Of a stretch of DNA of 64,000 bases, positions 55,838 to 64,000 are shown one piece after another. The notes under the pieces are model-generated. The model was not told the origin of the DNA and searched no databases. It saw only the letters and a program-made list of their open reading frames with translations. Position numbers and translations under genes: made by a program. Within the stretch, counting starts at the first letter, position 1. Each line of letters begins with the position of its first letter. Origin of the DNA: Siphonodentalium dalli (Eukaryota; Mollusca; Scaphopoda; Gadilida; Siphonodentaliidae); assembly GCA_032622095.1 (NCBI GenBank), contig CP136062.1, positions 134,123,282 to 134,187,281 on the forward strand, read 5' to 3'.

Positions 55838-56174
55838 AGAATGAGGTCCCCAGAGGGTGAATTTAGTGATGTTATCCCACAAAACTGGCTAGCATAACCA
55901 AATTCACACTATGTGGACCTCATTCTACTTAGGCGTCATCTTCTGGAAAGTATCTATATTCTCAAATTAACATTGTTTTTAGCCACTTTGTCCCTTCTGT
56001 TCAGTTTCTATATCCCCTAATTTGCAGAAGATAAAATGCATAATCAAGGTGACTAATGGGTGAACATCACCAACTTCAACCTGAATGAGGTTCCCCAAGA
56101 GGGTGAATTTGGTGATGCTAGCTCACTTTGCGGGATAGCGTCACTAAATTCACCCTCTGGGGACCTCATTCTGA
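55838..56174. mobile_element. MITE family D, best copy
   Basis: Two hairpins, 55838-55930 and 56082-56174, each with arms 'cagaatgaggtccccagagg' and complement. The linker has 'aggcgtcatcttctgg', 'cccttctgttcagtttctat' and 'gggtgaacatcacc'. It defines the family. Confidence 0.8.
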
Positions 56175-56288
56175 AAATGAGACACACTATTTCAAAGCTT
56201 GCATAAAGTAGCTTATGTAAAATATGTATCTGAAATGACATTAGTCAGTGTGAGTGTGTTACTAATTAACCACTGGATGATGTTGATA

Positions 56289-56712
56289 TTAAAGATCCCA
56301 CTTAATTTTCTAATGTCCAGATCACATTATACACAACATATTCCATATTATAATACCACTTGGACGAGGAGCCAAAAATATATTCGGAAGAGTTGTGGCC
56401 AAGGAGTGTCCACAAGTGGTAGAGATTCTCAGATTCATCTCAAGAATTCCCCTGTTATTTACCCCAGAATGCATAACTAAGAAATAAAGTTATTCCCCCC
56501 CCCCCTCTGTTGAGAATAATAGACCGGCAGTACAGACCAGAACAAAATTAAACACAAAACACATGTCGGTACCTTGACAAAAACAACATGTTCACAATTT
56601 ATTTAACTGGATAAGTTGATGCTACGTTTGGAGCTTCCTCTTTCAAATGGTATATAATTTGGAATATGTTGTATAGTGTGATCTGGGCATTCAAAAATTA
56701 AGTGGGACTATA
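56289..56712. mobile_element. MITE family B, copy 5
   Basis: Left TTAA at 56289-56292, ends 'ttaaagatcccacttaattt' and 'aaaattaagtgggac'. The right TTAA is lost. Contains a C run at about 56496. Confidence 0.75.
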
Positions 56713-57009
56713 AGCTCTCTAAATGTGCTTGTGATCACTTTCAGTACCAGTATCATTTTCCAAAAGAGCCTCCATGAACCAAGTTAATTTACATTTTGAC
56801 TAAAAAGTTCACCCTACCAGCAAGAGACAAGGAAGTTGGCAGGAACAGCATACACTTCCACTACTTGTTTCACATGTGGGCCTGGAGAATATTTGCTCAT
56901 TCAGCACTGACAGTCTTGCATATACTGACCTCCATGAACAGAGGCCACGCAAACAAACCTGCTTCTAAACCAAAACCTACTGGGATTGATTCCTATTTCC
57001 ATTTACAGT

Positions 57010-57122
57010 AATGCTCAAAGTAAGTGACCACTTAACCACAGAAGGATTATGGGTAATTTTTCAGGATTTAGTCGGAAATATGGCTTGTTGCCATTCATCA
57101 GAAAGCTCTCGCCTTTAAGAAA
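57010..57122. repeat. Half copy of the 62.8 kb palindrome
   Basis: Matches one arm of the 62804-63017 palindrome ('gtaatttttcaggatttagt', 'atatggcttgttgccattca'), without its partner arm. Confidence 0.7.
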
Positions 57123-57124
57123 TG

Positions 57125-58140
57125 CAGTTTGACATCTATCAACAAATCAAATTTTGTTCAACTGTCCTCTTCCATTATGGCCCAGAAACAACATGTTCAT
57201 CAGCTGCTGTTTTGCTCATGAAATGTCTGCCAGCTTTTTTGTTTGTTGGCCAAAGGGAACTTTTTCACAATTTATGCCAAATATGTCAGAATTATTTATT
57301 AAGATTATTTTGCACAGACAAATATAGAACTAAATGCCATATATTCAATTATTTCTAGCCAGAATTACTAGACAGGTGTGGAAAACTTGAGTCAACAGGG
57401 CAACTGGGGCCTTTGTGGATAGTTCAAATTTGCATTTGAACATGACCATTGGATGTAAATTCTAACAAAAAATTTCTTTATTAAAAGCTGTGATCATCTC
57501 ATTTTCTTTCCATATATTGATTTAAATCAACATCCATTTCATATTAATAAAATAAAACCATTGTATATCTTATTGGTTTCATGGAGTCTATTAGATACTC
57601 AATATCAGGTTGGTCATATCAAAAGTGAACATCTTTCTCTCAAAACTTGGATCGGTCTCTTTTGATGTGCAGTAGTTGAGGTTCAAGTTGTAGTAATTTG
57701 ACTATCAAACAATTTTTTTTTTTACAGAGACTGTTTGTCTGTCACCATTGTTGAATATAAAATAAAAAAAAGTGGCACGATGTCATTAATGATAATACAA
57801 TATAGATGTTTTCAAATTATTTATGTGGTAAACTGTGCAATAGTACATGTGGTATAAAGCTTCTAAATGGCATATTTGATTTACCAACTCTCATGACATA
57901 TCAAACGTTGAGTATGCTGTTTAGAAGTATCATTTTCATGGAATCGATGTGAATTCATTATAACATAATGTGGTGTAAACATATTATGTACACATACATG
58001 TAATTATCATCCTTCACTCAATTAAAGCAAACTACAATCTCAAGGTTATCCTTAAACCAAGCTTTCATGTACTTTGTCACTATCTTGGGATAAAATTAGA
58101 ATGATAAACATATATTATCCCTTTGATGACGGGAGCTGCA
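57125..58140. other. AT-rich stretch without recognised gene
   Basis: Frames are open in places but lack splice sites or motifs. Nothing assigned. Confidence 0.3.
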
Positions 58141-58154
58141 CTGGTGCAGCATTA

Positions 58155-58335
58155 AAGATAATGTACCTGCACATTCTCTTATATATGCAAGTCTCCCATA
58201 GAGAGCCTTGCATATTTAAGAGAATGCACTGGCTTACAAGGTCATGGTAAATATTGTTAGGCCAATGTATTCTCTTATATATGCGAGGCTCCCTATGGGA
58301 GGCTTGCAAATATATAAGAGAATGCATTGGCAAAG
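58155..58335. repeat. Two family C-type hairpins
   Basis: Adjacent palindromes 58160-58232 and 58255-58333 with 'attctcttatatatgc' arms and loop 'tctcccatagagag' or 'ctccctatgggagg'. A different subtype from the intron copies (the CG pairs of the loop are replaced). A third and fourth lie at 59761-59835 and about 59865-60115. Confidence 0.7.
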
Positions 58336-59917
58336 GGTTTTCGAAAAATTTCAGGAAGATTCAGTCATGGAAGTGTTAAACACCAGTCTCTTTAATAAGA
58401 AAACACTAATCTTATTAGATTTACATCTCCAGAATTCCTATTCGCAACCTATTTCTATATTAACGGGATTCCTATGTAACCATTGGTCATGTTGGCTACT
58501 ATGTGGACTAGAGATTAATATTATTCACCATAAAGTGTCTGACCTGTTCATGCCCTCTGGATATTTCGTCCTTAGTTGGAACATCCAGTTTTATATTATG
58601 TTTCGCCAACGTCGAGTGTTCTCAATGTGTGAGTCAGTATGTGAGACATGTGCCACGATATGTGGTAGTTGTGTTTACTGACTAGCTTTTGTGCGCATTT
58701 GATATATCCCTCAAACTTTAATCTTACTATGTGGACTAATTGGTTAATGGCTAAACAGCTCATTGCAAGGCGGAATTAGTCTCTTTAAAAACACAGCTTC
58801 AATGATTGGGTTATATTTAATTGCAAGATCATAGGCCAATGACGTGTTGCCAATTTTTATAATACACAAGACCGGCAATATATTCATAACTGAATGCAAT
58901 CAAAATTACTCAAATGCAATCTAGGAAACATTATCTTGAGTTTTTAACAACCAATTATATTTATTCTAAGAGCTCTTTCCATCAATGTATCACATTATTA
59001 TAATCAATAAATTTGAAAAATGATCAAGGAAATATGGGTTGATACAAAAATCGGACTTGGCACTGAAAGGGTTAAACTCAAATCGATGCATATGAAAGCA
59101 ATGATTGTAAAACAACATTGGTGCTATGTTTTTGTCCTCTATTTTGATTGTATATCTAATAATATACTCAATATTTCTACTTATATTTATAACTCATAAT
59201 ACTTGCCAATGAATACATTCCACTCAATTCACAATTTCAGCCCAATTAAGGAATGTCATCCATTGCATAAACCAAAAAAATATAGCCCAATATATCACAT
59301 AATCAAACCAGATATCAGGAAAAAAATTCATTTAATTTTATATAAAAATGACGCTTTCAACTTTATTAGCCCATCAATTCAGCCAGATAATGGATGCCAC
59401 AGCTGAATTTAATAACAAATCTAACTTTAACAAATTCATCAAACGTTATAATAGGGACAAATACACACATTTTAATTTTTGGAAACTTTGAAAATATAAT
59501 ATGCACTTTCCCAGCAGTCTAATTCCCACAAGAACTTACTTTAAATATCAGTCAATCTATTTTTATCTCAACAGCAGTACTACGCCTGTTTTTTTAAATT
59601 GACATGCCGTTATCGATGAACAAAACCACAAAGCAATAATTAATGAACAGATAATGAATGAATGAAATGTCAGTTTCGTAATTGTGATTTTGCTTAGTTG
59701 GTTACTGGAACTTATGTCGCTTAATGGCTTAATCTATCCATGATTGAGGCATCCTGAAATGTGCCAATGCATTGTTTTATATATGCAAGTCTCCCATTGG
59801 GAGCCTTGCATATATAAGAGAATACATTGGCCTAACAATATTTACCTTGAATTTGTAAGCCAGTGCATTCTTATATATGCGAGGTGGGAGACTCGCATGT
59901 TAATGGTATAAACTCAC

Positions 59918-60052
59918 TATTTTAGGCATCCATTCCATGTATGTCTGCCATGGCTGATCGCTAATCACACACTGCTCATGGGCATGCTTCACTTCCTGTG
60001 GGTCAACTCCATTGGTGTTCTGGGTGAGTGTGAGGTCTACTCCATTAGGGTT
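59918..60052 (-). CDS. Candidate exon of an unknown gene
   Basis: Minus strand: acceptor 'aacactcag', donor 'gtgagt', 45 codons, phase 0 at both ends. It starts NPNGVDLTLTQNTNGVDPQE and ends PWQTYMEWMPKI. A second acceptor 33 bases further in (60019) also keeps phase 0. The protein looks real in composition but I do not recognise it. It might splice to 55061, with the same phase. Confidence 0.4.
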
Positions 60053-60343
60053 CTGAGTGTTCCATGTCAATGACACTGTAGTTCAACATCGCATATATAA
60101 GAGAATACACTGGCACAGGATCTTTATTGAGGCACCAGCGCAGCTCCCATAATGAAATTGTTAAATAAAAACTGTAACAACAATCCCAATGTGGACTACG
60201 AACACTGCCAGTTGAGATGCAACAAATATGTGTTGGTTTATTATGCCTTGGGATATTTTTCACGAATAAGTTTTTCACACATGCTCCTGAAAAACGGGTC
60301 ATATCTTTACACATGCCAAAATAAGATTATGGCATGAACATGG

Positions 60344-60743
60344 AATTATCGGATCGTCCAATGAAAATGTTGCGTTGCGTTGTGGAAGGCCAAGATAAAA
60401 TTATTGGTGCAATCAACAATCGCATTCAAATCGCACCAAATTTGATTTTAACAGACACAATTTCACCCGCTGTCAGTTCAAAATCCAGCTAATCCACGTT
60501 ACTTCATTATTGGGAAATTATCAGACAGAAAACGTATACATAGTATACATAATATACATAATATAATTGTTCTTGAAGAGAGATGAATATTTTTCAATCC
60601 AGTTAGTATTTTCTCCAAACTTATGGTAATTACATCACATACCTATATTATGGTAATACATACCAAATAAAGAATTTACAAAAGATACTATTGTGGGTTG
60701 TAAATCATAAGACGCACCAAATTATGGGTTTTACAACCGATGG
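60344..60743. repeat. Direct repeat R, copy 1
   Basis: About 400 bases repeated at 61461-61852 with few differences ('aattatcggatcgtcca' to 'acaaccga'). The second copy is inside a TTAA-bounded MITE, so this copy may be the remains of another such element. Confidence 0.85.
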
Positions 60744-61258
60744 ATATCACCAGTTCGGTAACACCAGTTAGGAGATATCGGCTTGGCACATAACTGCACA
60801 TGTGTGTTACTGGCCAATAGCTTATGACACTCTGCGATCATGGAAGGATAACATTTGAGTTATGCTATCCTTACTGTCACACTCGTGCCATAAACTGATG
60901 GCCAGTAACACACATCAATATATATTATCAATGTGTATTATCAAGTCAATTGCAAAATGAAGACCATGGGTGATAACTCAACTTCAAGCAATGAACCTCC
61001 TTTAATTTACATAATATATTTAAGTACAAGAGTATGTAAGATTCTCTCAATCTATGATGACTATATATACAATTCATGATATGTGCAAGATCAATTCAAG
61101 ATATGCGCATGATTCATTATTAGCACTATAGTGAATTTTCTGATCAAAATAATGTTAGAGTCTCTTTTTAGGCTCAATGTAAGAAGAACAAATAATTCAA
61201 TGGAACACGCATTCTGGCAAGTTATGAGCTGAGTACGGTACATTCTCTTTGTAGTATA

Positions 61259-62106
61259 TTAAAGATACGGGCGGCCTTTGTCATGGGTATAGCTGTTAAA
61301 ATAGTCACATCTGCTAAATCTGCCACTGTTATATAATAGACAGATTTTGTTCTTATACAAATCATAAATATTGAGTAGATTGCATGTTCTTGTCATGCTT
61401 TGTAATGTAAACAAACATCAAAAACGTTACAAAATCATTTGTTTATAGACAAACACTCGCAATTATCGGATCGTCCAACGAAAATGTTGCGTTGCGCTGT
61501 GGAAGGCAAAGATAAAATTATTGGTGCAATCAACAATCGCATTCAAATCGCACCAAATTTGATCTTAATTGACACAATTTCACCCGCTGTCAGTTCAAAA
61601 TCCAGCTAATCCACGTTACTTCATTATTGGGAAATGATCAGACAAAAAATGTATACATAGTATACATAATATAATTGTTCTTGAAGAGAGATGAATATTT
61701 TTCAATCCAGTTAGTATTTTCTCCAAACTTATGGTAATTACATCACATAACTATATTATGGTAATACATACCAAATAAAGAATTTACAATAGATACTATT
61801 GTGGGTTGTAAATCATAAGACGCACCAAATTAGGGGTTTTACAACCGACGGACGTATAATGCACGCGAATCCAAATAAGGAAATGACGCAATATCGTGAC
61901 TGCTTATAAACAATTCAGTGCTTTTTGCAAGAAACTAAACAACACTCAACCTACATTTTCTCTGACACAAAGCGTGTTTTGTGAATAATATCATATTCAT
62001 ATCATCATTATGCTGTACTATTAGTATATTCTTGAGGAAATTATCATAACTTGATAAATGTTGTTCCTAAATTATAACCTGTAACGAAGGCCGCCTGACC
62101 CTTTAA
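61259..62106. mobile_element. MITE family M, 848-base copy
   Basis: TTAA at 61259-61262 and 62103-62106. Ends 'gggcggcctttg' and 'gaaggccgcctgaccc'. The beginning resembles the family M copy at 22572 ('ggccttggcggtgggtat'). It contains repeat R. Confidence 0.75.
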
Positions 62107-62235
62107 TGCTCTTTCCAAAGAAAATGTAGAAACACATATCTTCAGAGTATTAAGATGAGTCTTAAATATCTTTTTACCCTTTCTATACTAAATACTCATT
62201 GTTGAGAAGTTATCCCTCAGATAATATGTTTAACA

Positions 62236-62425
62236 AAAAACCATATGTCGTTTGTTGAAATTACTATCTGAACATTTCCCAATAGAAATCCTTCTGCACT
62301 TATAATATCTTTTTGTATGTCTATCGTCTACTCATTTCTCTTGGACACCCTCTGAATGAATGATAGACCATTCCCAATATACTTTTATAAATGTGGGGAG
62401 AATCCATTTAGTATAGAAAGGGTTA
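62236..62425. repeat. Dispersed repeat family J
   Basis: Block with 'tctgaacatttccc', 'tatgtctatcgtctac', 'agaccattcc' and 'ccatttagtatagaaagggtt'. Relatives lie near 2832-3070, 27755-27960, 30880-31080, 33190-33400 and 36590-36700. Confidence 0.6.
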
Positions 62426-62803
62426 AGATATCAGAACACACTACAAATGAATGAATGGGATCCATCCAGGGCTTCTCGGTCTGTCTACCTATATCAGCCG
62501 AACATACTTGTAAACGAAAAACAGACCATTCCAATGTATGCTTTCAAAGCTGAATCTGACAGAATGGGAAAATTCATGCACAATACTCCAGACTACTCAA
62601 TACTGGTAATCCAAATAGTGCCCGCAGATCAGTCAAATTTAATACTGACTATAATATGGTACATTTGTGTCTCAATGACTAAAAAAGAAATGTTGCACAG
62701 ACTATGTTTAGAAAATAGAACATAACTGCCTCACTACTGGATAATATTTTAACACAGAGTGTTTTAGTACGTGGATGTTTGATGGGGACATTAGAAGATC
62801 ATC

Positions 62804-63017
62804 TACAGTAATGCCCTAAATAATCGACTCCTCAACCACAACAGAATTATGGGTAACTTTTCAGGATTTAGTCGGAAATATGGTTTGTTGCCATTCATCG
62901 GATAGCTCTCACAGAGCTTTCCGATGAATGGCAACAAGCCATATTTCCGACTAAATCCTGAAAGTTACCCATAATTCTGCTGTGGTTAAGGAGTCGATTA
63001 TTTAGGGCACTACTGTA
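62804..63017. repeat. 214-base palindrome
   Basis: Two arms of about 105 bases, nearly perfect, from TACAGTA to TACTGTA, with a loop of only a few bases (CAC). The arms include 'ggatttagtcggaaatatgg' and its complement. It is a hairpin MITE. Confidence 0.9.
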
Positions 63018-63057
63018 TCTTAACCTTGCAAATTTAATTTACTCAGCAAATGAGAAT

Positions 63058-63414
63058 TTATGGGTGTTCTTCATGAGTATGGCACACTAAGGAAATATCT
63101 GGTGGATATCGTCCATCAATCTTATACACAGTGACAGAAGAGCTGCATTCCTCAACTCGAGAAAGTTCTTTTGGTCTGCAGAACACACTGTGAAAACCAA
63201 TGGCTTCATTCATGGTAGAGACAGTGCTAACTGGTATTATAAACCAGCTTTGATTGGCCGCTGTACAAGCCACATTTATGTGATCACCCTGCTAAGAGAT
63301 TTTTCGAGTCTTTATCATCCTCTGTTGACTCGATCAATGACTCTAGATCAGGGTAATTAACTGCGGATAGATCCAGCAAGCCAAATGGAGCAGTGTACTT
63401 GATAAGTTCATTTC
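63058..63414 (-). pseudogene. Exon-like segment with a frame change
   Basis: On the minus strand, acceptor 'tttttttcttcag' is followed by an open frame (NELIKYTAPFGLLDLSAVNY, DLESLIESTEDD, ending NLLAG and TGA). Directly after, in the next frame, 76 codons read GDHINVACTAANQSWFIIPV, VFCRPKELSRVEECSS, IDGRYPPDISLVCH to TAA at 63060-63058. Removing one G from the GGG at the junction would join them. It is either a decayed last exon, an assembly error, or two chance frames. Not recognised. Confidence 0.35.
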
Positions 63415-63428
63415 CTGAAGAAAAAAAT

Positions 63429-63745
63429 TAAAGTGATATGAAACACTCCGGTGGGGTGATCAAATATAAATGAAGTATAATCTTGTTCAAAGTCGTTATT
63501 TTTACAAATATAATATCCAAATTGACAACAAACACCGTCATTTTTATATATTTATTAAATTCAGTGACTCTTGAGGGCGAAATCATTTGCGTTAGTTTAT
63601 CGCCGACAGTTGCGTCCCAAATCAAGAAGTCAATATTTACAATTGAGCATAGTTCGGATGATGTTTTCTATGGAATGGTAAAGTCGATTTGCTTGAGATT
63701 TTTGGAGATGTTAATAGAACTGGAATATATAATCACATCCATGGT
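63429..63745 (+). repeat. Dispersed repeat family I, copy 4
   Basis: Same orientation as 966-1270 ('gaaacactccgg', 'cgttagtttatcgcc', 'gttgcgtcccaaatcaaga'). It abuts the candidate exon at 63414. Confidence 0.7.
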
Positions 63746-63766
63746 CATCGGAAATAAAAAATGAAA

Positions 63767-64000
63767 GTGTCAATGACACTGTAGCTCAACTTGGGGAGGA
63801 GTTAATTTATTGCTGAGCAATGAAAAGAATAAGATCCATATAAAGCTTTATCATGATCGGATGAGGGGTATTGTTTGTAGTGTGCGCCAAATGATTAAGT
63901 CTAACAAAGAGAAAATTCCAAGATGGCCACTGGCGGCCATGTTTTTCTACGAATTTTGGTCAAAATACGAGGCTCCCATCTAGGGGTCTCCTCGAAGATC
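63767..64000 (+). repeat. Repeat family G, block 3 (runs off the end)
   Basis: Head 'gtgtcaatgacactgtagct', then 'gatccatataaagc', 'aaattccaagatggcc' and 'ggctcccatctaggggtc'. Cut by the window edge. Confidence 0.65.

Noticed and set aside
56818..56881. Possible minus-strand exon (PHVKQVVEVYAVPANFLVSC)
   Set aside because: Splice-like edges exist, but the phases do not fit either neighbouring candidate (59918 or 55061), and the opposite strand is also open.
58244..58681. 145-codon plus-strand frame
   Set aside because: Begins inside a family C hairpin, has no splice support and no recognisable motif.

Overview
This window is nuclear DNA from an animal. It has GT-AG spliceosomal introns, short exons scattered over tens of kilobases, AT-rich introns and a very high density of small inverted-repeat transposons. 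The species cannot be read from the sequence. The dispersed repeats built from 'gggccataactc', 'ccaaatttggt' and 'acggacggacgg' are of a type I associate with marine lophotrochozoans, especially bivalve molluscs, so a mollusc-like animal is my best inference. No rRNA, tRNA, CRISPR or bacterial-type gene was found.

The main content is one large gene on the minus strand, 40012 down to 8156. I could assemble 12 exons (1188 coding bases) with matching splice sites and reading phases throughout. It encodes a 395-residue secreted/ER protein: signal peptide, a thioredoxin domain with the unusual active site C-F-R-C, a second thioredoxin fold with no active-site cysteines, an ERp29-type helical C-terminal domain, and an ER-retention tail H-E-E-L. 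It is a divergent member of the protein disulfide isomerase/ERp29 family. Its introns are full of mobile elements. Intron 8 holds a 5.8 kb inverted-repeat element plus a minisatellite, intron 2 a small mariner-like element that nearly touches the next exon, and intron 5 a microsatellite that has copied part of exon 5.

A second gene lies on the plus strand at 2447-6879, facing the end of the first tail-to-tail. Five phase-matched exons give the last 111 residues of a small Tyr/Pro-rich protein that I do not recognise. Its 5' part is missing or unrecognised. Between 54.8 and 63.4 kb there are weaker exon candidates on the minus strand.

The rest is transposon-derived. Several MITE families share the target TTAA (piggyBac-like behaviour): A (5.1, 7.2, 48.3 kb), B (4.3-5.1, 14.7, 41.8, 56.3 kb), E (9.7, 12.9, 13.6, 31.1, 54.6 kb) and M (22.6, 61.3 kb). 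Family C (18.4, 31.6, 35.6 kb) shows TA target duplications, like mariner/Tc1 elements. Two large elements with kilobase-scale inverted arms (21884-27657 and about 46737-53808) carry broken ORFs that look like parts of a transposon protein common in invertebrate genomes. A LINE reverse-transcriptase remnant near 43 kb is split by a GC-rich hairpin insertion. Simple repeats (CT, AT, TCG, CATA), poly-G tracts and several perfect hairpins complete the picture.
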